A stretch of 6,869 nt of DNA from an uncultured Peptococcaceae bacterium (lineage in GTDB: Bacteria; Bacillota; Desulfotomaculia; Desulfotomaculales; Desulfallaceae): positions 1-6,869 of the forward strand of contig CAJYBN010000152.1 of NCBI GenBank assembly GCA_913064925.1, in the 5' to 3' direction. A model generated the notes under the pieces. The model did no database searches, had not been told where the DNA came from, and saw nothing but the letters and a program-made list of their open reading frames with translations. Position numbers and translations under genes: made by a program. Numbering within the stretch: position 1 is the stretch's first letter; each line of letters starts with the position of its first letter. This document shows positions 1-5,810 of the stretch, piece after piece.

Positions 1-1
1 G

Positions 2-172
2 GCGCTGAGGCCGCTGGTGGACGCTTACCTGCAGTCTGACCAGGACGTGACCGCGGCCATCCGATTGATGATGACCAAAAACATCAACATCGTGCCGGTA
101 TTTGAAGGGACCAAGCTAACCGGCATCATCCGCTCGCTGGATATCCTGGACTACATCGGCGAATTGTTGTAA
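2..172 (+). CDS. CBS-domain protein, C-terminal fragment (5' end outside window)
   Basis: The frame open from base 2 reads 56 codons to a TAA at 170-172. The translation has the look of the last CBS repeat of a CBS-pair protein: a helix (DVTAAIRLMMTKNINIVPV), the strand pair around FEGTKLTGIIRSLDIL, and a short closing helix DYIGELL. The 'vPVfe..kltGiI...Dil' pattern is the usual CBS consensus. Such domains bind adenine nucleotides or similar ligands in tandem pairs and regulate an attached or partner protein. The upstream part is missing, so it is unknown whether another domain precedes it. The gene converges on the next one with a 7-bp gap, and no clear intrinsic terminator is seen between them. 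The CBS assignment is fairly sure; the full function is unknown. Confidence 0.75.
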   Translation, partial: ALRPLVDAYLQSDQDVTAAIRLMMTKNINIVPVFEGTKLTGIIRSLDILDYIGELL

Positions 173-179
173 CCCAACC

Positions 180-1244
180 TTAAAATACCTGTAACAAACC
201 CAGGATAATTTCCAGAGCAATGAGCAGTACAATAGCCACTTCCAGCCAGGTGGCGCGGGCGGTAACGATTTCATCGCTCAACATGGAGTAGTTTTGCTGG
301 ATTACGGCCACCTTACGCTGGATACTGTCCATCCACGCCTTGGTACGGAACATGGCCAGCGCCGCCGAGTAAATACGCGCGTAATAAATATCTTCGGTAA
401 CCTTGATGGAGTTTTGGATGCGTTCGGTGATATCCGTTACTTCGGTGACCAGCTCCATCAACCGGCTCATGATGCGGCGGTAATGCCGCAGGCGCATAAA
501 GCCGCTGCCAATCCCCGCCCTTTCCAGCTCCTTGTACATTTTATCCATTTCCACCGATAAAAGACCGTCGTAGTAGCGCAGCTCCAACAGCTGGGAAATG
601 GCGAACTCCAACAAGTCCAGCAGGTCGGTGCTGCCCGTCGTATCGCAAACGAGGGCGGAATCCCAGGTAATGATTATCAGGTCTTCCGGAGAATAAGAAA
701 AGGAATTCTGCAGGGTGTCCCGCTTCACCCACTCGCTGAAAGGTCCTTCCTCCCCCAGCAACAGCGGCAGCGGGTCCCATTCCCTGCACCAGTTGGTGAA
801 AAAGTAAACTGTAAAGTCTTCCTCAAAACCTTCCCCGCCCTTGCCGATAAGGGCCGGGGCAATGGTTTCCCGCAAATTTTGCAGTTGAGCCAAAAAATTT
901 TGCTCATATGCGCCTTCTTCCCTTTCCAGCACCAGGGAGAGCCGCTTAATTTCTTCATACCGGCTTTCCGGGGGCAGCCCTATGCGCATGATGATGCTTA
1001 CCACGCCCAGGTCATAAACGCGGGCCGAAAAATGCACCTGGTAATCAACCCCGCCAAGGGTTACCCGGTCGCTGCCCAATTCCACGCCTACCGGCGGGTT
1101 TTCAATATGAATAGACTTGGGAGGAACGCGCACCAGGCGCAGGCGGGAAGTAGGTTTTTCCGCGGAAAAAATCTTCTCCACCAATTCCAGGTTTATTTCG
1201 TCGGCCACATCGTACAGGCGGTAAAGCAGAATTGCATTGTGCAT
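180..1244 (-). CDS. RMD1/YagE (DUF155) family protein with C-terminal membrane anchor
   Basis: This 354-residue protein matches the RMD1/YagE (DUF155) family as I know it. It has a strand motif DLIIITWDSALV at about 188-199, the family signature FAISQLLELRYYDGLL at 214-229, a helical region with YYARIY at 287-292, and a final hydrophobic segment following WLE at 333-335 (about 334-352). That last segment is a single transmembrane helix at the extreme C-terminus, so most of the protein should face the cytoplasm. Yeast RMD1/RMD8 and mitochondrial RMND1 belong to this family; the bacterial role is not established. The start is the ATG at 1242-1244, preceded by only a weak SD (GTGGGA). It is transcribed away from the iron-sulfur gene, and no convincing promoter stands out in the shared spacer. 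It ends tail-to-tail with the CBS gene. The family call is good; no reaction can be assigned. Confidence 0.8.
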   Translation of the reverse strand: MHNAILLYRLYDVADEINLELVEKIFSAEKPTSRLRLVRVPPKSIHIENPPVGVELGSDRVTLGGVDYQVHFSARVYDLGVVSIIMRIGLPPESRYEEIKRLSLVLEREEGAYEQNFLAQLQNLRETIAPALIGKGGEGFEEDFTVYFFTNWCREWDPLPLLLGEEGPFSEWVKRDTLQNSFSYSPEDLIIITWDSALVCDTTGSTDLLDLLEFAISQLLELRYYDGLLSVEMDKMYKELERAGIGSGFMRLRHYRRIMSRLMELVTEVTDITERIQNSIKVTEDIYYARIYSAALAMFRTKAWMDSIQRKVAVIQQNYSMLSDEIVTARATWLEVAIVLLIALEIILGLLQVF

Positions 1245-1457
1245 GGTATCCCACTACTTTCTATGGCGATTCAATACAGGTTACCTTTCCCTATTTTAAC
1301 AAAATCCCCTGCTCCTATGCAGACACCGGCCGCGTGAAATTATGTTCAAGTTTTTACATGCCCAAAGAAGGAATTTATTTCGCAATTGCAGAAACTTAAT
1401 TAAGGTAATGAAGTAATATTTCCTTAAGCTTTTGTATAGGGAAGAGGAGGAAGAATT
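1245..1457. other. Divergent intergenic spacer, 213 bp
   Basis: This spacer separates the - strand RMD1-like gene from the + strand iron-sulfur gene, so it must carry promoters for both unless one is read from further away. I see only weak matches. On the - strand there is TTGTTA (1302-1297) and TGTATT (1278-1273) at 18-bp spacing. On the + strand no -35/-10 pair with good spacing was found. A perfect 10-bp palindrome, CTTAATTAAG, lies at 1395-1404, and GCAATTGC lies at 1382-1389; either could be chance in AT-rich sequence. The iron-sulfur gene's SD is at 1444-1450. Confidence 0.4.
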
Positions 1458-2615
1458 ATGTCGGAAGCCGTTAACTATTTCGATGAAGTCAGAGAAGTTG
1501 TGCAAGAGATGGGCGGCCAGGATATCACCCTTTGCAAGCAATGCGGGCTGTGCAGCGGTTCCTGCCCCTGGGGCAGAATGGAAAAAGAAAGCCCGTTCAG
1601 CATCCGTCAAATGATTTACATGGGCAGGTTAGGCTTGGAAGGTTTCGAAAGTGACGATATTTTATACGCCTGCACCACTTGCGGCCAGTGCGTCGTACGC
1701 TGCCCCCGCGGGGTGAAAATAATCGATATCGTCAGAGCCATGCGCGCCGTAGTCTGCGAAACCGGAGGCATACCCAAGAACCTCAAGGCCGTGCTGGGCA
1801 GCATTAACAGTTACGGCAACCCCTGGTCCCAGGACAACGAAAAGCGTATATCCTGGACTAAAGGGCTGGACATCCCCACCTACACCGACCAGGAATACCT
1901 GCTTTACGTGTGCTGCACTTCCGCCTTCGACGGCCGCAGTCAAAAAATCGCCAGGGCCATTGCAGCCGCTTTGCTAAAAGCCGGAGTCAGCTTCGGCATC
2001 ATCGGCAACGAGGAAAAATGCTGCGGGGAGGCCATTCGCAAAATTGGCGCCGAGGAAGAATTCAGCAACCTGGCTCAACATAACATAGACTTGTTCAACA
2101 GCAAGGGCGTCAAAAAGATAATCACCACCTCGCCCCATTGCTACTACGTGTTTAAGAACGAGTACCCCGAGTTCGGCGGCGAGTTCGAAGTGGTGCACTA
2201 CACCCAGCTTTTCGCCGAGCTGCTTAAAGAAGGCAAACTGAAGCCCGCCAAGGGCCCGGGCAAAAAAGTGATTTACCACGAGCCCTGCTACCTGGGCAGG
2301 CACAGCAAGGTGTTCGAAGCGCCCCGCGAGCTGCTGTCCGCCATCCCGGAAGTGCAGTTTATAGAATTTGACAAGATCAAGGACGACAGCATGTGCTGCA
2401 GCGGCGGCGGCGCCCGCATCTGGATGGAAACCGAAGCGGGACTGCGCTTTTCCGACGTTAAAGTTAAAGAAGCCATGGCCAAAGGGGCTGATCTGCTGGT
2501 AACTGCCTGCCCCTACTGCATCGTCATGCTGGAAGACAGCTTGAAAAACATCGACAAAGATGAAACCATGGCCGTAAAGGATATCAGCGAATTGCTCGGT
2601 GAAAGCCTGGAGTAA
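1458..2615 (+). CDS. HdrD-like (Fe-S)-binding protein: two 4Fe-4S clusters plus two CCG domains
   Basis: This 385-residue soluble protein belongs to the heterodisulfide reductase subunit D / GlpC / LutA-like superfamily. Residues 26-36 (C26, C29, C32, C36) and 72-82 (C72, C75, C78, C82) form two ferredoxin-type CxxCxxCxxxC(P) motifs, expected to bind two [4Fe-4S] clusters. Two cysteine-rich CCG domains follow. The first has C152/C153, CCG at 188-190 and C228. The second has C277 (HEPCYLGRH), C313-C314 followed by SGGG, and C351/C354 (ACPYC). In HdrB/HdrD such domains hold a noncubane cluster that handles disulfides. In the first domain the position expected to start the last CxxC is Ser225 (SPHC). 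No membrane segment is seen, unlike the Etf-linked membrane relatives, and no etfAB, hdr or dehydrogenase gene is adjacent in the window. The ATG has an excellent SD (GAGGAGG, 7 bp upstream). An electron-transfer role is likely; substrate and partner are unknown. Confidence 0.88.
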   Translation: MSEAVNYFDEVREVVQEMGGQDITLCKQCGLCSGSCPWGRMEKESPFSIRQMIYMGRLGLEGFESDDILYACTTCGQCVVRCPRGVKIIDIVRAMRAVVCETGGIPKNLKAVLGSINSYGNPWSQDNEKRISWTKGLDIPTYTDQEYLLYVCCTSAFDGRSQKIARAIAAALLKAGVSFGIIGNEEKCCGEAIRKIGAEEEFSNLAQHNIDLFNSKGVKKIITTSPHCYYVFKNEYPEFGGEFEVVHYTQLFAELLKEGKLKPAKGPGKKVIYHEPCYLGRHSKVFEAPRELLSAIPEVQFIEFDKIKDDSMCCSGGGARIWMETEAGLRFSDVKVKEAMAKGADLLVTACPYCIVMLEDSLKNIDKDETMAVKDISELLGESLE

Positions 2616-2656
2616 GCGCGGCTCATAACCCCGGATGCGATAATGGTTTTATTAAG

Positions 2657-2688
2657 CCCGGTCGAATAAAATTTTCGACCGGGTTTTT
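2657..2688 (+). terminator. Intrinsic terminator after the HdrD-like gene
   Basis: A perfect 10-bp stem (2657-2666 CCCGGTCGAA with 2674-2683 TTCGACCGGG) with a 7-nt loop is followed directly by five Ts (2684-2688). It begins 41 bp after the stop codon. This is a textbook Rho-independent terminator for the + strand and should end the iron-sulfur transcript before the winged-helix gene. Confidence 0.93.
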
Positions 2689-2702
2689 GACTTATTAATC
2701 AA
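2687..2702. promoter_or_regulatory. Imperfect palindrome, possible operator
   Basis: TTGACTTATTAATCAA is an inverted repeat matching its own reverse complement at 12 of 16 positions, with perfect TTGA/TCAA ends. It overlaps the last U positions of the terminator and lies about 57 bp before the winged-helix gene. TTGACT could also serve as a -35 box, but no -10 box at 16-18 bp was found. It resembles Fnr-type boxes (TTGAT-N4-ATCAA) but is two bases longer. It could be a binding site for the neighbouring regulator or simply a chance AT-rich palindrome. Confidence 0.25.
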
Positions 2703-2758
2703 GCAAAAAATGCGCATACTATTAGCAAAGTTAATTAAATAGGAGGTAAGAGGAAGTA

Positions 2759-3034
2759 ATGGTATCAACAACCAGTTTGTCCGATTACTTGCGTAAGGCC
2801 AACGAAAGACTGCCGGAAGAAGCAGAAAGGGTATTGCAGGTATTGCTGGAACAGGGCAGCATGAACAAGGAGGAACTCTCCCTCACCGCCCGCGTCAAAC
2901 GGGCCGTGCTGGACCACATCATCATGCAGCTTTACGCCCTGGGCCTGGTGGAAATATCCACGGAAGGCAAAAGCAAGATATGCAGCATCACCAAGCTGGG
3001 CAATGAATTTTTCAGCTTGGTTAAGGCCGGGTAA
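2759..3034 (+). CDS. Small winged-helix DNA-binding-like protein, 91 aa
   Basis: This short protein reads as a single winged helix-turn-helix domain. Helix 1 is PEEAERVLQVLLEQG (about 20-33). The turn region MNKEELSLTARVKRAVLDHI follows (35-54), with its recognition helix near 45-60. A two-stranded wing is formed by GLVEISTEGKSKICSITKLG (62-81), and a terminal helix EFFSLV closes the domain. The pattern 'aLGLVe...gk.....T.lG..f' is typical of MarR/PadR-like and archaeal-type small wHTH proteins. No effector domain or metal site is seen apart from one cysteine (C75). AGGAGG lies 12 bp upstream of the ATG and a second purine run, AGGAAG, only 2 bp upstream; an in-frame TAA at 2747-2749 rules out a much longer start. 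Terminators on both sides make it monocistronic. It may act with the adjacent Crp/Fnr protein, but its target is unknown. Confidence 0.7.
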   Translation: MVSTTSLSDYLRKANERLPEEAERVLQVLLEQGSMNKEELSLTARVKRAVLDHIIMQLYALGLVEISTEGKSKICSITKLGNEFFSLVKAG

Positions 3035-3054
3035 CGCCCGGCCGTTTTTATTTT
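3025..3054 (+). terminator. Intrinsic terminator overlapping the winged-helix stop codon
   Basis: The stem GGCCGGG (3025-3031) pairs perfectly with CCCGGCC (3037-3043) around the loop TAACG, followed by G and a T-rich tail from 3045 to 3055 (TTTTTATTTTT). The stop codon TAA (3032-3034) sits in the loop, so the last two codons are part of the hairpin. A ribosome finishing translation would cover the stem, which may influence how efficiently it terminates. Confidence 0.92.
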
Positions 3055-3056
3055 TA

Positions 3057-3065
3057 TGCTATAAT
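3057..3065 (+). promoter_or_regulatory. Extended -10 promoter of the Crp/Fnr gene
   Basis: TGCTATAAT is a perfect extended -10 element (TGN plus TATAAT), with TATAAT at 3060-3065. A -35 at 17-bp spacing would fall in the terminator stem (3037-3042, CCCGGC), which does not resemble TTGACA, so the promoter must rely on the extended -10. The predicted start is near 3072, giving a leader of about 59 nt before the ATG at 3131. Confidence 0.65.
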
Positions 3066-3118
3066 TTAATTTTAAGATAGACACCGGCATATTTGATAGA
3101 CGGAAATAACACTTGGTT

Positions 3119-3124
3119 AAGGAG
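3119..3124 (+). promoter_or_regulatory. Ribosome binding site fixing the Crp/Fnr start
   Basis: AAGGAG sits 6 bp before the ATG at 3131-3133. A TTG at 3113 in the same frame would give six more residues, but this SD would then lie inside the gene and nothing comparable precedes the TTG. Confidence 0.8.
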
Positions 3125-3130
3125 CAGGCC

Positions 3131-3811
3131 ATGGCGGAAAACCTGGAACTCTTAAAAAAAATCCCCTTGTTTGCCTACCTGGACGACCAGCAGCTGGCAG
3201 AAGTGGAAAAGGTGATACTGGAACGGTTTTACCGCAAGGGGCGCATCATTTTCATGGAGGGTGAGCCCGGCGAAGCAGTATTTTTCGTAAAATCCGGCAG
3301 GGTAAAAGTCACCAAGCAGACCAGCGACGGGCGCGAGCACATTTTGCACTTTATTAACCCCGGCGAAGTCTTTGCCGAGGTGGTAATGTTTGACGGCGGC
3401 ACATACCCCGCCACTGCCGAAGTAGTGGAAGACTCCACCCTGGGCATGATCCGCAACGTAGACATGGAAAGAATCATCAACAACAATCCCGGCATTGCCC
3501 TGGCCCTTCTGAAGATCATGTCCCGGCGCCTGCGCATATCACAACAGCAGCTTATTGAACTGGCTTTATTGGATACCACCCGGCGCGCTGCCAGCATGCT
3601 CCTGTTCCTGGCCGGCGAACAAGGCATCAAAACGGACAAGGGCATTGAAATCGACATCTCCCTTACAAACCAGGACCTGGCCAACTTAATCGGCACTTCC
3701 CGGGAAACCGCCAACCGCATTCTCAACGACTTTAAGCGCCAGAAGGCCATAGTGATCAACAAAGGCCGGGTTACCATACTGGACAAATACAAGCTGAAAT
3801 CATGGTTGTAA
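3131..3811 (+). CDS. Crp/Fnr family transcriptional regulator
   Basis: This 226-residue protein has full Crp/Fnr architecture. The N-terminal cyclic-nucleotide-binding-fold beta-roll spans about 12-110 (GEPGEAVFFVKSGRVKV at 44-60, NPGEVFAE at 76-83). A long dimerisation helix spans about 112-147. The C-terminal winged helix has LTNQDLANLIGTSRETANRI at 178-197. The recognition helix SRETANR (190-196) carries Arg191, Glu192 and Arg196, matching R180/E181/R185 of E. coli Crp. There is no cysteine anywhere, so it cannot be an Fe-S-sensing Fnr. Aligned by eye, the cAMP-phosphate Arg82 of Crp falls at Pro93 (TYPATAEV), so cAMP binding is doubtful and the ligand is unknown. The ATG is preferred over an in-frame TTG at 3113 because of the SD at 3119-3124. 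The gene has its own promoter; a hairpin just downstream mainly terminates the opposite strand. Likely targets include nearby metabolic genes, but this is inference. Confidence 0.92.
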   Translation: MAENLELLKKIPLFAYLDDQQLAEVEKVILERFYRKGRIIFMEGEPGEAVFFVKSGRVKVTKQTSDGREHILHFINPGEVFAEVVMFDGGTYPATAEVVEDSTLGMIRNVDMERIINNNPGIALALLKIMSRRLRISQQQLIELALLDTTRRAASMLLFLAGEQGIKTDKGIEIDISLTNQDLANLIGTSRETANRILNDFKRQKAIVINKGRVTILDKYKLKSWL

Positions 3812-3819
3812 TATCAACT

Positions 3820-3847
3820 AAAAAGACCCCGCGCATACGTCGGGGTC
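3820..3847 (-). terminator. Intrinsic terminator of the HD-GYP/DUF5317 operon
   Basis: GACCCCG (3825-3831) pairs perfectly with CGGGGTC (3841-3847) across a 9-nt loop. On the - strand the hairpin is followed by a U-tract (the complement of AAAAA at 3820-3824). On the + strand it is followed by ATATAATG with no U-run. It therefore ends the leftward operon, and at best weakly stops the rightward Crp/Fnr transcript, whose stop codon lies 13 bp before the stem. Confidence 0.85.
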
Positions 3848-3880
3848 ATATAATGTAATATATGCTTATAATTAATTGAA

Positions 3881-3955
3881 CTACCACCTGCACATAGCCA
3901 GGCTGCTCATCAACAATGAAGCTATCACCAAGGCGGGATATATAAAGCGGCGCAT
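3881..3955 (-). CDS. Probable 24-residue hydrophobic peptide
   Basis: A short frame begins with ATG (complement of 3953-3955) and stops at TAG (3883-3881). It encodes a basic start (MRRF), then an uninterrupted hydrophobic stretch (IYPALVIASLLMSSLAM, residues 5-21), and ends Cys-Arg-Trp. A good SD, GAGGGGG (3970-3964), lies 8 bp upstream, just after the DUF5317 stop codon at 3973-3971. The frame lies 15 bp downstream of DUF5317 and before the operon terminator, so it should be the third cistron. The single membrane-spanning length and positive-inside N-terminus suggest a tiny integral membrane protein. LAMC resembles, imperfectly, a lipobox. No known family is recognised. What supports it as a gene is the SD, the position and the amino-acid pattern; length alone would not. 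Confidence 0.55.
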   Translation of the reverse strand: MRRFIYPALVIASLLMSSLAMCRW

Positions 3956-3970
3956 CTGTCCGACCCCCTC

Positions 3971-4531
3971 TCACTTATATTTTTTATTATTACTAAATTT
4001 CAAATAATAAACAACAAAAACAATTCCCCCTATGGTGGCAAAGACGTCACCGATACTAAAAAGCTTTGACACAGGCACCCAATCCGGCATTTTAAATATG
4101 TCTCCCAAAAAGGTCAGTTTTGTGCCGGCGGAAGTTAAAATAAAACTGTCGACCGGCAAACCCGCCAGCAGTTTTTGCAGGTCCGCGCCGGTAGCAACCA
4201 GCTCAGCATACTCTGCCGCAACCGGCATATTGCCACCGTTCAACATGATAACTGCAGCGTTACAAGCAAAACCCAGCGCTATCAAAGGCATACCACGTAA
4301 GGAAAAGTTGAAAACTAGAAACAGGATGACCAAAATCAAAGATGCTATACGAAAATACGATGCATAATAATCAGAAAAGACTAAAATATTAGAAATGCTA
4401 ATAATTTTAAGACATGCAGCAATTATAACCAGCCACGGAAATTTAAATCGGCAATTTTTTAAATTAGCAAGACTACCTCCCGTTGCCAGCACAATTAAGG
4501 CGACCAGTACTATCACTAGAATAAAAAACAT
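3971..4531 (-). CDS. DUF5317 family membrane protein
   Basis: This 186-residue integral membrane protein has likely helices at about 2-18, 33-47, 60-77, 82-97 and 163-178, joined by a loop of about 60 residues. Family-typical motifs are the early GGSL, NGGNMPV at 98-104 (after GFACNAAVIML), and FSIGD at 158-162 followed by the last helix. I recognise this as DUF5317, whose function is unknown. In Firmicutes it is often found beside HD-GYP proteins (from memory), as here. Its ATG directly abuts the TAA of the HD-GYP gene with zero intergenic bases. The SD GGGGAG lies inside the upstream gene 8 bp before the ATG, so translation is probably coupled. A functional link to cyclic-di-GMP signalling is plausible only by context. 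Confidence 0.82.
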   Translation of the reverse strand: MFFILVIVLVALIVLATGGSLANLKNCRFKFPWLVIIAACLKIISISNILVFSDYYASYFRIASLILVILFLVFNFSLRGMPLIALGFACNAAVIMLNGGNMPVAAEYAELVATGADLQKLLAGLPVDSFILTSAGTKLTFLGDIFKMPDWVPVSKLFSIGDVFATIGGIVFVVYYLKFSNNKKYK

Positions 4532-5785
4532 TTAACTCTCCCCGTATTGCTGTTGCTGCTCCTTTTCCCAGATACGAATAAAAGCTTGTACCACACCTGG
4601 GTCAAATTGACTTCCGCTGTTATTAATAAGTTCCTTAAATGCCTCTTCTGCGCTCATGGCCTTCCGATAAGGGCGATCCGTTGTCATAGCGTCAAAACAA
4701 TCAGCTACTGCAAGTATCCGCGCGCCCAGCGGGATTCGCTTGGCATCCAACCCGTAAGGATAACCCTTACCGTCAATTCGTTCGTGATGATAAAGAACGA
4801 ATAACAACACGTCCTTATACATTTTCAAGGGCGAAAGTATATTATAGCCGGTCTGTGGATGTGATTGCATTTCCTTATATTCTTCTTCCGTTAATCGACC
4901 GTTTTTCTGTAAAATAAAATCCTTGACGCCAATTTTTCCTAAATCGTGAACCCTTCCTGCCATGGATATATCTTCAATTTGTTGGTAGGGCAAGCCCATC
5001 TCCTTGGCAATTTTTTGAGCATAACCGGCTACTCTTGCTGAATGGCTAGCCGTATAGGGATCACGCTTATCCACCGCGTCAGCTAAAAGCTCCATAGTTG
5101 ACCTGGTCTGTTTGCGCAGTTTTAAATAATTCTCAAAGCCGTTATGGGCCAGGGCTAGCGGCGGAAGGATCAATATGATACTCCAGGGTTTGTTGGTATA
5201 TAAAATAGCCATCAGCAGGCTCATCGGAGCCAGAGAAACAAGGAATAAAGCAATCATCCCCACGTCCATCTTGATGACGTCCAGCAGGGGCATCCGGTAA
5301 GAGAGAGATACAATAATAGCTACAAGAAGAAAGTTAATAACAACAATTGTTGTAGCAGCAAAAATAAACGGTAGAATATGCTCATCAATTACATTAAATT
5401 GGACGGAAGCAGATATAAATTTTTCATAAACAGTACCCGCAGCCAGCAAGCTGATGGAATATTGAGATGAGTTGAAAATTACTTTCTGCCAACCCCGCTT
5501 GCCGATAATATCAGCCAGAGCGGTACCAACGGCCGATACAATGATACTAAAAGAAGTGCCGTAAATCATTAAAATGGCTAAAATTAGTGCAAACGCCAGC
5601 GATACTTGGCCTTTTACATCCAGGGAAACCGGCCGCAGTTCTATAATTACAAATATGGCCGTCCACAATATATATAAATAAATTAAATTAAAATCAAATT
5701 TTAATAGATGAAAGAAAAAAATTGATAAACCTAGTAACGAAACCCCACCAAAATATGTATTAAAAATTAATTTATGTAAATTCAA
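4532..5785 (-). CDS. Membrane HD-GYP domain phosphodiesterase
   Basis: With the preferred TTG start at 5785 the protein has 417 residues. The first ~215 residues hold about six or seven hydrophobic segments, so this is a membrane-embedded input domain of a type I cannot name. The C-terminal ~190 residues are a full HD-GYP domain with the signature residues present: H248 (SHSARVAGYA), HD at 280-281 (VHDLGKIGV), H309 (SHPQTGYNIL), HH at 333-334, the DGKGYP motif ending at 343, and D362 (ADCFDAMTTDRPYR). HD-GYP domains are di-metal enzymes that hydrolyse cyclic-di-GMP (sometimes other cyclic dinucleotides). No GGDEF or receiver domain is attached. The open frame extends to a TTG at 5821, but the promoter -10 lies inside that extension and a strong SD (GGGAGG, 8 bp) serves the 5785 TTG. 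It is the first gene of the DUF5317/peptide operon and probably relays a membrane signal into cyclic-di-GMP levels. Confidence 0.9.
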   Translation of the reverse strand: MNLHKLIFNTYFGGVSLLGLSIFFFHLLKFDFNLIYLYILWTAIFVIIELRPVSLDVKGQVSLAFALILAILMIYGTSFSIIVSAVGTALADIIGKRGWQKVIFNSSQYSISLLAAGTVYEKFISASVQFNVIDEHILPFIFAATTIVVINFLLVAIIVSLSYRMPLLDVIKMDVGMIALFLVSLAPMSLLMAILYTNKPWSIILILPPLALAHNGFENYLKLRKQTRSTMELLADAVDKRDPYTASHSARVAGYAQKIAKEMGLPYQQIEDISMAGRVHDLGKIGVKDFILQKNGRLTEEEYKEMQSHPQTGYNILSPLKMYKDVLLFVLYHHERIDGKGYPYGLDAKRIPLGARILAVADCFDAMTTDRPYRKAMSAEEAFKELINNSGSQFDPGVVQAFIRIWEKEQQQQYGES

Positions 5786-5793
5786 ATAAGTTG

Positions 5794-5799
5794 CCTCCC
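5794..5799 (-). promoter_or_regulatory. Ribosome binding site fixing the HD-GYP start
   Basis: GGGAGG on the - strand lies 8 bp before the TTG at 5785-5783. The alternative TTG at 5821 has only AAAGG immediately adjoining it, at a spacing too short for use. Confidence 0.7.
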
Positions 5800-5810
5800 A
5801 TTGCGGCGGG

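Noticed and set aside
160..215. Possible bidirectional terminator between the convergent CBS and RMD1-like genes
   Set aside because: Only a 4-bp CCTG/CAGG stem and a TGTAAC direct repeat are present, with no U-tract in either direction.
879..1337. 152-codon open frame on the + strand opposite the RMD1-like gene
   Set aside because: Antisense to a gene with clear family motifs; its composition is His/Gln/Phe-rich with no recognisable domain.
3113..3130. TTG start giving a six-residue longer Crp/Fnr protein
   Set aside because: The only good SD (3119-3124) lies after this TTG and is ideally placed for the ATG at 3131.
3229..3792. 187-codon open frame on the - strand opposite the Crp/Fnr gene
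   Set aside because: It is rich in Ser, Arg and Met as expected for an antisense shadow, has no SD or family match, and the + strand gene is unmistakable.
3847..3864. Inverted repeat CATATA-N6-TATATG after the peptide gene
   Set aside because: Only A-T pairs apart from the ends, in AT-rich sequence next to a much stronger terminator; no role can be argued.
4032..4367. 111-codon open frame on the + strand opposite DUF5317
   Set aside because: Antisense to a recognisable membrane-protein gene, with no SD and no domain pattern.
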